Below, in pieces: positions 56,876 through 64,000 of a stretch of 64,000 nt of DNA; positions within the stretch are counted from its first letter, which is position 1, and every line of letters begins with the position of its first letter. Where the stretch lies: contig NZ_CP054058.1 in assembly GCF_003935895.2 (NCBI RefSeq), positions 3,019,177-3,083,176 on the forward strand. Direction: 5' to 3'. The notes below the pieces were generated by a model that saw nothing but the letters and a program-made list of their open reading frames with translations, searched no databases and had not been told where the DNA came from. Position numbers and translations under genes: made by a program. Origin of the DNA: Scandinavium goeteborgense (GTDB lineage: Bacteria; Pseudomonadota; Gammaproteobacteria; Enterobacterales; Enterobacteriaceae).

Positions 56876-56900
56876 TTCTGGCACTTTCCGGCGGCATGAG

Positions 56901-56928
56901 CAAAAAAAATGGCCGCCGAAGCGACCAT
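56901..56928 (-). terminator. Terminator of rhlE
   Basis: On the minus strand ATGGTCGC-TTCG-GCGGCCAT (one mismatch) is followed by eight T residues, 17 bp after the rhlE stop. Confidence 0.88.
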
Positions 56929-56945
56929 TCTTGTTATTGCAGCGA

Positions 56946-58346
56946 TTACTGCGCGGCGGCAGGTTTGCGCGGGCGACGACGACGCGCGGCGCCATCAGCG
57001 GCTTTGCGCGGCTGGTCACCTTCGCTACGACGCGACTGGCCGTTGCCGGCAGCCGGTTTATCACTGCGGCGAGCCTGACCGTTTCCGGCTGGCTTGTCGC
57101 TGCGGCGTGCCTGACCACCGTCATTACGACGTGGCTGGCCCTGACTCTGACCACCGCGACCGCCACGGCCTTGACGACCGTTCTGAATCGGCTCCGCCTG
57201 GATGCTTGGGTCCACTTCGTAGCCTTCAACGGCGATACGTGGGATCTCTTTCTTCAGCACGCGTTCGATGTCACGCAGCAGTTTGTGTTCATCGACACAC
57301 ACCAGCGACAGCGCTTCACCGGTGGCCGCAGCACGTCCGGTACGACCGATACGGTGCACGTAGTCTTCTGGTACGTTCGGCAGCTCGTAGTTCACGACGT
57401 GCGGCAGTTCTTCGATATCCAGACCACGGGCGGCGATGTCAGTTGCCACCAGCACGCGCAGGTCGCCGGATTTGAAGTCAGCCAGTGCACGGGTACGCGC
57501 GCCCTGACTCTTGTTGCCGTGAATGGCGGCGCTGCGAATGCCGTCTTTGTTCAGCTGTTCAGCCAGGTGGTTCGCGCCGTGTTTGGTACGAGTAAACACC
57601 AGCACCTGTTTCCAGTCGCCTTCGCCGATCATCTGAGACAGCAGTTCCCGCTTGCGTTTCTTATCAACGAAATGCACGTGCTGGGTGATCTGCGCGGAAG
57701 CGGTGTTGCGACGCGCCACTTCAACTTCCAGTGGGTTGTGCAGCAGCTTGGACGCCAGGCCTTTGATTTCATCAGAGAAGGTCGCGGAGAACAGCAGGTT
57801 CTGACGCTTTGGAGGCAGTTTCGCCAGCACGCGACGGATGTCGTGGATAAAGCCCATGTCCAGCATGCGGTCGGCTTCATCAAGGACCAAAATCTCGACT
57901 TTATCGAGGCTCACCGCGTTCTGGTGTTCGAGGTCAAGCAGACGACCTGGGGTCGCTACCAGCACGTCAACACCGCTGCGCAGTTTCATCATCTGCGGGT
58001 TGATGCTCACGCCGCCGAATACCACCATCGAACGGATGTTCAGGTATTGGCTATATTCACGGACGTTCTCGCCCACCTGAGCCGCCAGTTCGCGGGTTGG
58101 GGTGAGGATCAGCGCGCGGACCGGACGACGGCCTTTAGCATGGGGTTCTTTCTGCGAAAGCAGTTGCAGCAGCGGCAGGGTAAAGCCTGCGGTCTTACCG
58201 GTACCGGTTTGGGCACTGGCCATCAGATCGCGGCCCTGCAGCACAGCAGGAATAGCTTGTTGTTGGATAGGGGTAGGCTGACGATAACCCTGCTCTTCGA
58301 CTGCGCGCAGGATCTCGGCGTTCAGGCCAAGGGTTTCAAAAGACAT
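56946..58346 (-). CDS. rhlE: RhlE, DEAD-box RNA helicase
   Basis: A 466-residue helicase (E. coli 454). Q motif P-T-P-I-Q near residue 25, Walker A A45-Q-T-G-T-G-K-T, D-E-A-D-R-M-L, S-A-T, and H-R-I-G-R-T-G-R near 335. The last 85 residues are a disordered basic tail with repeated [11 protein letters not shown] units. It remodels RNA and helps ribosome assembly. It is divergent from cecR, whose palindromic site lies in the shared region; CecR represses rhlE in E. coli. Confidence 0.96.
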   Translation of the reverse strand: MSFETLGLNAEILRAVEEQGYRQPTPIQQQAIPAVLQGRDLMASAQTGTGKTAGFTLPLLQLLSQKEPHAKGRRPVRALILTPTRELAAQVGENVREYSQYLNIRSMVVFGGVSINPQMMKLRSGVDVLVATPGRLLDLEHQNAVSLDKVEILVLDEADRMLDMGFIHDIRRVLAKLPPKRQNLLFSATFSDEIKGLASKLLHNPLEVEVARRNTASAQITQHVHFVDKKRKRELLSQMIGEGDWKQVLVFTRTKHGANHLAEQLNKDGIRSAAIHGNKSQGARTRALADFKSGDLRVLVATDIAARGLDIEELPHVVNYELPNVPEDYVHRIGRTGRAAATGEALSLVCVDEHKLLRDIERVLKKEIPRIAVEGYEVDPSIQAEPIQNGRQGRGGRGGQSQGQPRRNDGGQARRSDKPAGNGQARRSDKPAAGNGQSRRSEGDQPRKAADGAARRRRPRKPAAAQ

Positions 58347-58545
58347 AACAACTCCGAACCGCCCCGACCATGACAGGTATCGTTTTCAGGGTGATAGTGA
58401 TAATACGAAAAGACAAAAACGATAATGTCAGCAAGTGGCGGAGTGTAGCAGTTTTTGTGACGCACCGCATAAAATATCCCGCTTCTCTTTTTCCACGAAA
58501 TAATTTACCGCCCGGAGTGGACACGGTGAAAAATCAATCATATTC

Positions 58546-58565
58546 TTAATCAATCGATTGATTAA
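58546..58565. promoter_or_regulatory. CecR operator between rhlE and cecR
   Basis: TTAATCAATCGATTGATTAA is a perfect 20-bp palindrome 13 bp before cecR. It fits autorepression of cecR-ybhGFSR and control of rhlE. Confidence 0.85.
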
Positions 58566-58578
58566 TTCTAGAGACGCC

Positions 58579-59247
58579 ATGAATACCACGCCAATCACCA
58601 GCAAAGGCGAACAGGCCAAAAACCAGCTGATTGCCGCGGCGATCGCCCAATTTGGCGAATATGGCCTGCATGCCACCACCCGTGATATCGCCTCGCTGGC
58701 GGGGCAAAATATTGCCGCGATCCCTTATTACTTCGGGTCGAAAGAGGATTTGTACCTCGCCTGCGCCCAGTGGATTGCTGATTTTATCGGGGTCAATTTC
58801 CGCCCGCACGCCGAGGCCGCCGAAACGTTGCTGCGCCAGCCCACGCCGGATCTCACCGCCATTCGCGCGCTGATCCTGCAAGCGAGCAAAAATATGATCC
58901 TGCTGCTGACCCAGGATGAAACGGTCAACGTCAGTAAGTTTATATCCCGCGAACAGCTATCGCCCTCGCCCGCCTATCAGCTGATACACGATCAGGTGAT
59001 TGCCCCGCTGCACGGGCATCTGACGCGACTTATCGCGGCGTATACCGGCCGGGATCCGGCTGATACGCAGACTATTTTGCACACCCATGCGCTGCTCGGT
59101 GAAATTCTCGCCTTTCGTCTCGGTCGGGAGACCATCCTGCTGCGCACCGGTTGGGCCCAGTTTGACGAACAAAAAGCAGATCTGATTTTCCAGGTCATCA
59201 CCTGTCATATCGATCTCTTGCTAAACGGATTAACGCAAAGGAGTTGA
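58579..59247 (+). CDS. cecR: CecR (YbiH), TetR-family repressor
   Basis: A 222-residue regulator (E. coli 223). The helix-turn-helix reads [20 protein letters not shown], followed by S-K-E-D-L-Y. In E. coli it controls ybhGFSR and rhlE and affects sensitivity to cefoperazone and chloramphenicol. I chose ATG 58579; the longer frame from 58558 would run into the operator. It lies 4 bp before ybhG, forming one operon. Confidence 0.94.
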   Translation: MNTTPITSKGEQAKNQLIAAAIAQFGEYGLHATTRDIASLAGQNIAAIPYYFGSKEDLYLACAQWIADFIGVNFRPHAEAAETLLRQPTPDLTAIRALILQASKNMILLLTQDETVNVSKFISREQLSPSPAYQLIHDQVIAPLHGHLTRLIAAYTGRDPADTQTILHTHALLGEILAFRLGRETILLRTGWAQFDEQKADLIFQVITCHIDLLLNGLTQRS

Positions 59248-59251
59248 AGTT

Positions 59252-60247
59252 ATGAAGAAACCCATCGTCGTCATTCTGGCGGTCATCATTATCATCGCCG
59301 CGATTGCCGGAGGAACGCTCTGGTACCAGAGCCGACAGGACACCGGCCTGACGCTGTACGGTAACGTTGATATTCGTACCGTGAATATGAGCTTCCGTGT
59401 CGGCGGCCGTTTGCAGGCGTTGCAGGTGGATGAAGGCGATGCGGTGCAGAAAGGACAAACGCTCGGCGAAATCGACCATGCCCCTTATCAAAATGCACTG
59501 ATGCAGGCCAAAGCCAACGTGGCGGCGGCCCAGGCGAAATATGATTTGCTGCTGGCGGGCTATCGCGATGAGGAAATCGCGCAGACCGCTGCCGCCGTGC
59601 GTCAGGCGAAGGCCGCCTACGACTATGCGCAGAACTTTTATCAGCGCCAGCAAGGGCTGTGGAAGAGCCGCACGATTTCCGCCAACGATTTAGAAAACGC
59701 CCGTTCGTCGCGCGATCAGGCTCAGGCCACGCTGAAATCGGCGCAGGACAAACTCAGCCAGTATCACGCCGGTAACCGTCCGCAGGAAATTGCTCAGGCC
59801 AAAGCCAGCCTTGAACAGGCTCAAGCGCAGCTGGCGCAGTCGCAGCTGGATTTGCAGGACACTACTCTGCTCGCGCCGTCCGACGGCACGATTTTGACTC
59901 GCGCCGTGGAGCCGGGCAGCATGCTCAACGCTGGCAGCACAGTGCTGACGCTGTCGCTCACGCGTCCGGTGTGGGTGCGCGCGTACGTGGATGAAAGCAA
60001 TCTTAATCGCGCCAAACCAGGCCAGGAACTGCAGCTGTATACCGACGGCCGCCCGGATAAGCCGTACCACGGCAAAATTGGCTTCGTTTCGCCGACCGCA
60101 GAGTTCACGCCGAAAACCGTCGAAACGCCAGACCTGCGTACCGATCTGGTGTATCGCCTGCGCATTATCGTCACGGATGCCGACGACGCGCTGCGCCAGG
60201 GTATGCCCGTCACCGTGAAATTCCCAGAGGGAAACACGCATGAGTGA
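59252..60247 (+). CDS. ybhG: YbhG, membrane-fusion (HlyD-type) component of the YbhGFSR exporter
   Basis: A 331-residue periplasmic adaptor (E. coli 332). One N-terminal anchor or signal segment, lipoyl half-motifs (G-N-V-D-I-R and [12 protein letters not shown]), and a coiled coil rich in Ala, Gln and Lys (about 75-190). It couples the ABC exporter to an outer-membrane channel. ATG at 59252 follows AGGAG. Its 3' end overlaps ybhF by 8 bp. Confidence 0.94.
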   Translation: MKKPIVVILAVIIIIAAIAGGTLWYQSRQDTGLTLYGNVDIRTVNMSFRVGGRLQALQVDEGDAVQKGQTLGEIDHAPYQNALMQAKANVAAAQAKYDLLLAGYRDEEIAQTAAAVRQAKAAYDYAQNFYQRQQGLWKSRTISANDLENARSSRDQAQATLKSAQDKLSQYHAGNRPQEIAQAKASLEQAQAQLAQSQLDLQDTTLLAPSDGTILTRAVEPGSMLNAGSTVLTLSLTRPVWVRAYVDESNLNRAKPGQELQLYTDGRPDKPYHGKIGFVSPTAEFTPKTVETPDLRTDLVYRLRIIVTDADDALRQGMPVTVKFPEGNTHE

Positions 60248-61979
60248 AGCGGGGATCAAGCTCGACGGGCTTATCAAACGCTTTGCTGGCATGGATAAGC
60301 CTGCGGTCGCGCGGCTGGACTGCACCATTCAATCCGGGTATGTCACCGGGCTGGTCGGCCCTGACGGCGCCGGAAAAACCACGCTAATGCGGATGCTGGC
60401 CGGGTTGTTAAAACCCGACGAAGGCCAGATAAGCGTCATTGGCTACGATCCCATCAACGACAACAGCGCCCTGCATGCGGTGCTGGGCTATATGCCGCAG
60501 AAGTTCGGGCTATATGAAGATTTAACGGTAATGGAAAACCTGACGCTGTATGCCGATCTGCGCAGCGTCACCGGCGAAGTACGGGAAAAAACCTTCGCCC
60601 GGCTGTTGGAATTCACCTCGCTCGGCCCGTTTACCGGACGGCTGGCGGGCAAGCTCTCCGGCGGCATGAAGCAAAAATTAGGTCTGGCCTGCACGCTGGT
60701 TGGCGAACCGAAAGTGTTGCTGCTGGATGAACCCGGCGTCGGCGTTGACCCCATTTCACGCCGAGAACTGTGGCAGATGGTGCACGAACTGGCTGGCGAC
60801 GGGATGCTTATTCTGTGGAGTACTTCGTATCTCGACGAAGCCGAACAGTGTCGCGACGTGCTGCTGATGAATGAAGGCGAGTTGCTGTATCAGGGCGAAC
60901 CGAAAGCGCTGACCGACACCATGCGTGGGCGCAGTTTCCTGATGAGCAGCCCGGCGGAGAACAACCGCAAACTGCTGCAACGGGCGTTGAAGCTGCCGCA
61001 GGTCAGCGACGGCATGATTCAGGGCCGCTCGGTGCGCGTTATCCTCACCAAGGAGGCCAATGCCGACGTTATCCGCTCGGCAGACGGGATGCCTGACATC
61101 GAGATTAACGAAACCGCCCCGCGTTTTGAGGATGCGTTTATCGATTTACTCGGCGGCGCGGGCACCTCCGAATCCCCACTGGCGGCGATTCTGCATACCG
61201 TGGACGGCACGCCGGGCGAAACGGTGATTGAAGCCAAAGCGCTGACCAAAAAATTCGGCGATTTCGCGGCCACCGACCACGTGGATTTTGCTGTTAAACG
61301 CGGTGAGATTTTCGGCCTGCTCGGCCCCAACGGGGCGGGTAAATCGACCACCTTTAAAATGATGTGCGGCCTGCTGGTGCCCACGTCCGGCAAAGCGCTG
61401 GTGCTGGATATGGATTTGAAAGTCAGCTCCGGCAAAGCTCGCCAGCACTTAGGCTACATGGCGCAGAAATTCTCGCTCTACGGCAACCTGACGGTGGTGC
61501 AAAACCTGCGCTTCTTCTCCGGCGTGTATGGTCTGCGTGGCAAAGCGCAGCCTGAAAAAATCGAGCGCATGAGCGAGGCCTTTGGCCTGGAAAGTATTCG
61601 TGACCACGCCACCGACGATTTGCCGCTCGGCTATAAGCAGCGCCTGGCGTTGGCCTGCTCGTTAATGCACGAGCCGGATATTCTGTTTCTCGACGAACCC
61701 ACTTCCGGCGTCGACCCGATCACCCGCCGTGAGTTCTGGCTACACATCAACAGCATGGTGGAAAAAGGCGTCACGGTGATGGTCACCACCCACTTTATGG
61801 ATGAGGCGGAATACTGCGACCGCATTGGGCTGGTGTATCGCGGAAAGCTGATTGCCAGCGGCACGCCGGACGATCTCAAGGCACAGGCCGCCGATACCGA
61901 AACGGCTGACCCGACCATGGAACAGGCGTTCATCACCCTGATTAACAACTGGGATAAGGAGCATCACGATGTCCGGTAG
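60240..61979 (+). CDS. ybhF: YbhF, ATPase of the YbhGFSR exporter (two fused ABC domains)
   Basis: A 579-residue protein (E. coli 578). Domain 1: Walker A G-P-D-G-A-G-K-T, signature L-S-G-G-M-K-Q-K, Walker [12 protein letters not shown]. Domain 2: G-P-N-G-A-G-K-S, a diverged signature L-P-L-G-Y-K-Q-R, and [11 protein letters not shown]. With YbhS and YbhR it powers drug and cation export (tetracycline and Na+/Li+ export are reported for E. coli). Confidence 0.94.
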   Translation: MSEAGIKLDGLIKRFAGMDKPAVARLDCTIQSGYVTGLVGPDGAGKTTLMRMLAGLLKPDEGQISVIGYDPINDNSALHAVLGYMPQKFGLYEDLTVMENLTLYADLRSVTGEVREKTFARLLEFTSLGPFTGRLAGKLSGGMKQKLGLACTLVGEPKVLLLDEPGVGVDPISRRELWQMVHELAGDGMLILWSTSYLDEAEQCRDVLLMNEGELLYQGEPKALTDTMRGRSFLMSSPAENNRKLLQRALKLPQVSDGMIQGRSVRVILTKEANADVIRSADGMPDIEINETAPRFEDAFIDLLGGAGTSESPLAAILHTVDGTPGETVIEAKALTKKFGDFAATDHVDFAVKRGEIFGLLGPNGAGKSTTFKMMCGLLVPTSGKALVLDMDLKVSSGKARQHLGYMAQKFSLYGNLTVVQNLRFFSGVYGLRGKAQPEKIERMSEAFGLESIRDHATDDLPLGYKQRLALACSLMHEPDILFLDEPTSGVDPITRREFWLHINSMVEKGVTVMVTTHFMDEAEYCDRIGLVYRGKLIASGTPDDLKAQAADTETADPTMEQAFITLINNWDKEHHDVR

Positions 61980-63102
61980 CGTTCTGTCCTGGCGGCGTGT
62001 GCGGGCGCTGTGCGTGAAAGAGACGCGGCAAATCATCCGCGACCCCAGCAGTTGGCTTATCGCGGTGGTTATCCCGCTGATGCTGCTGTTTATTTTCGGC
62101 TACGGGATAAACCTCGATTCCAGCAAGTTGCGGGTGGGCATTTTGCTGGAACAGCAAAGTGAAGAGGCGCTGGATTTCGCCCACACGATGACCGGCTCGC
62201 CGTATATCGACGCCACAATCAGCGACAACCGCCAGGATTTGATTCAGAAAATGCAGGCCGGGCGTATTCGTGGCTTGGTGGTGATCCCGGTGAACTTCGC
62301 CGCGCAGATGGCGCGTGAGGGCGACTCCGCGCCGGTGCAGGTCATCACCGACGGCAGCGAGCCCAACACCGCCAACTTTGTGCAGGGCTACGTCCAGGGC
62401 ATCTGGCAAATCTGGCAGATGCAGCGGGCGGAAGATCGCGGTGAAAAATTTGAACCGCTGATAGACGTGCAGATGCGCTACTGGTTTAACCCGGCGGCCA
62501 TCAGCCAGCACTTTATCATTCCGGGGGCGATCACCATTATCATGACGGTGATCGGCGCGATCCTGACGTCGCTTGTCGTCGCCCGTGAATGGGAGCGCGG
62601 CACCATGGAGGCGCTGCTGTCGACGGAAGTAACCCGCGCTGAGCTGCTGCTGTGCAAACTGATCCCCTACTACTTCCTCGGGATGCTGGCGATGGGGCTG
62701 TGCATGCTGGTGTCGGTGTTCATCATGGACGTGCCGTTCCGCGGTTCGCTGCTGGTGCTGTTTTTCATCACTAGCCTGTTTTTGCTGAGCACGCTCGGCA
62801 TGGGCCTGCTGATTTCGACCATCACCCGCAACCAGTTTAACGCCGCCCAGGTGGCGCTCAACGCCGCGTTTCTGCCGTCGATTATGCTGTCCGGGTTTAT
62901 CTTCCAGATAGACAGCATGCCCGCCGCCATTCGCGCGGTGACCTACGTTATCCCGGCGCGCTATTTCGTCAGCACCCTGCAAAGCCTGTTCCTCGCCGGC
63001 AATATTCCGGTGGTGCTGTTCATCAATACGCTGTTTTTGATTGCCTCGGCGGTGATGTTTATCGGCCTGACGTGGCTGAAAACCAAGCGTCGGCTGGACT
63101 AG
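61969..63102 (+). CDS. ybhS: YbhS, ABC-2 type permease of the exporter
   Basis: A 377-residue membrane protein, the same length as E. coli YbhS. One N-terminal helix after a basic stretch ([10 protein letters not shown]), a large periplasmic domain (about 55-175), then five C-terminal helices with [11 protein letters not shown] and S-G-F-I-F-Q-I. It overlaps ybhF by 11 bp and partners with YbhR. Confidence 0.94.
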   Translation: MSGSVLSWRRVRALCVKETRQIIRDPSSWLIAVVIPLMLLFIFGYGINLDSSKLRVGILLEQQSEEALDFAHTMTGSPYIDATISDNRQDLIQKMQAGRIRGLVVIPVNFAAQMAREGDSAPVQVITDGSEPNTANFVQGYVQGIWQIWQMQRAEDRGEKFEPLIDVQMRYWFNPAAISQHFIIPGAITIIMTVIGAILTSLVVAREWERGTMEALLSTEVTRAELLLCKLIPYYFLGMLAMGLCMLVSVFIMDVPFRGSLLVLFFITSLFLLSTLGMGLLISTITRNQFNAAQVALNAAFLPSIMLSGFIFQIDSMPAAIRAVTYVIPARYFVSTLQSLFLAGNIPVVLFINTLFLIASAVMFIGLTWLKTKRRLD

Positions 63103-63111
63103 GGAGACGTT

Positions 63112-64000
63112 ATGTTTCATCGATTATGGACACTTATCCGCAAAGAGCTGCAATCGTTGCTGCGCGAGCCGCAAACCCGCGCGATCCTCATCGCACCGGT
63201 GCTGATTCAGGTTCTGCTGTTCCCGTTCGCCGCCACGCTGGAGGTGACCAACGCCACCATCGCGATTTACAACGAGGATAGCGGCAAACACGCGGTGGAG
63301 CTGACCCAGCGTTTCGCCCGTGCCAAAGCCTTTACCCACGTATTGCTGCTGCACAGCCCGCAGGAAATTCAGCCCACTATCGACACCCAGAAGGCGCTGC
63401 TGCTGGTGCGCTTCCCGACGGATTTTTCACGCAATATCGACAGCGGGCACACCGCGCCGATGCAGTTGCTGCTCGACGGACGTAACTCCAACAGTGCGCA
63501 GATTGCGGCGAACTATTTGCAACGCATTGTGGAGGAGTATCAGCAGGAGCTGCTCGACGGCAAGCCGAAACCAAATAACAGCGAACTGGTGGTGCGAAAC
63601 TGGTACAACCCGAATCTGGATTACAAATGGTTCGTGGTGCCGTCGCTGATTGCGATGATTACCACCATCGGGGTGATGATTGTGACCTCGCTGTCGGTGG
63701 CCCGCGAACGCGAACAGGGTACGCTCGATCAACTGCTGGTCTCCCCGCTAGCCACCTGGCAAATCTTCGTCGGCAAAGCGGTCCCGGCGCTGATCGTCGC
63801 CACCTTCCAGGCCAGTATCGTGCTGGCGGTCGGAATTTTCGCCTATCACATTCCGTTCTCCGGATCGCTGGCGCTGTTTTACTTCACGATGCTGATTTAC
63901 GGCCTGTCTTTGGTGGGATTTGGTTTGCTGATTTCGTCGCTGTGCGAGACGCAACAGCAGGCGTTTATCGGGGTGTTTGTATTTATGATGCCGGCGATTT
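63112..64000 (+). CDS. ybhR: YbhR, ABC-2 type permease of the exporter (cut by the window end)
   Basis: The frame opens at ATG 63112, 6 bases after AGGGAG, and is still open at the last base (about 296 of the expected 368 residues). It starts [23 protein letters not shown], contains the periplasmic domain with [11 protein letters not shown], and [13 protein letters not shown] before the C-terminal helices. It is the close partner of YbhS. The last helices lie outside the window. Confidence 0.94.
   Translation, partial: MFHRLWTLIRKELQSLLREPQTRAILIAPVLIQVLLFPFAATLEVTNATIAIYNEDSGKHAVELTQRFARAKAFTHVLLLHSPQEIQPTIDTQKALLLVRFPTDFSRNIDSGHTAPMQLLLDGRNSNSAQIAANYLQRIVEEYQQELLDGKPKPNNSELVVRNWYNPNLDYKWFVVPSLIAMITTIGVMIVTSLSVAREREQGTLDQLLVSPLATWQIFVGKAVPALIVATFQASIVLAVGIFAYHIPFSGSLALFYFTMLIYGLSLVGFGLLISSLCETQQQAFIGVFVFMMPAI

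Noticed and set aside
56595-58373. 592-codon open frame antisense to dinG/rhlE
   Set aside because: Shadow of rhlE codon bias and of the dinG start; low-complexity Thr/Ala/His sequence and no family motif.
61942-63120. 392-codon open frame antisense to ybhS
   Set aside because: Gln/His/Arg-rich shadow product with no start signal; ybhS is well supported.

Overview
The window is a stretch of enterobacterial chromosome. Almost every backbone gene is a full-length match, in conserved order, to the E. coli K-12 segment from ybjG/deoR/dacC through gsi, moeAB, pflEF, ldtB, mntR, ompX, dps, glnHPQ and dinG to the ybh ABC exporter. It runs in the opposite direction to the E. coli numbering. Coding density is high, codon use is GC-rich, and the intergenic repeats are REP/BIME-like. 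The gene content differs from E. coli at several junctions, so this looks like another Enterobacteriaceae genus (Enterobacter/Lelliottia/Kluyvera-like). I cannot name the genus from the sequence. No rRNA, tRNA, CRISPR array, prophage or insertion sequence was seen.

Layout. 1-5.2 kb: end of ybjG, deoR, dacC, gstB, yliI, bssR and a small exported protein; the E. coli genes pdeI, dgcI and rimO are not here. 5.2-11.6 kb: an iaaA-gsiABCD operon for peptide and glutathione import. 11.7-13.7 kb: moeA-moeB, molybdenum cofactor synthesis. 13.9-20.7 kb: fsaA, then pflE-pflF (a glycyl-radical enzyme with its activase), the sugar phosphatase ybiV and the DUF1479 oxygenase ybiU. 20.7-25.8 kb: an accessory LacI regulator / ExuT-like MFS transporter / GH31 glycosidase set. 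25.8-28.6 kb: ybiT and ldtB. 28.8-38.7 kb: an accessory region with an AT-rich orphan glycosyltransferase, a 6-phospho-beta-glucosidase / PTS EIIC / GntR operon behind twin palindromic operators, an aldo/keto reductase and an EmrAB-type efflux operon with its own outer-membrane channel. 38.8-51 kb: ybiR-mntR, the tiny mntS, opgE, ompX, rhtA, dps, glnHPQ, ybiO and rlmF. 51-53.6 kb: a flavin-reductase-like gene, mcbA, ybiJ and a YefM-YoeB toxin-antitoxin pair, where E. coli has fiu, ybiX, ybiI and ybiC. 53.7-64 kb: the SOS operon dinG-ybiB, rhlE, cecR and ybhGFSR (ybhR is cut by the window end).

How it works together. Readable control sites fit the genes: a LexA box before dinG, an MntR box before mntS, a perfect palindrome between rhlE and cecR, sigma54 and NtrC-like sites before glnH, sigmaS-type -10 elements before dps and ybiO, and a TGTACA operator before yefM. 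The most interesting unexplained signals are three. First, a CTTTC-N4-GAAAG dyad is shared by pflE and ybiU, with a degenerate copy at the LacI gene. Second, two identical 12-bp palindromes spaced exactly 21 bp apart precede the beta-glucoside operon. Third, the toxin-antitoxin pair sits directly downstream of an SOS operon.
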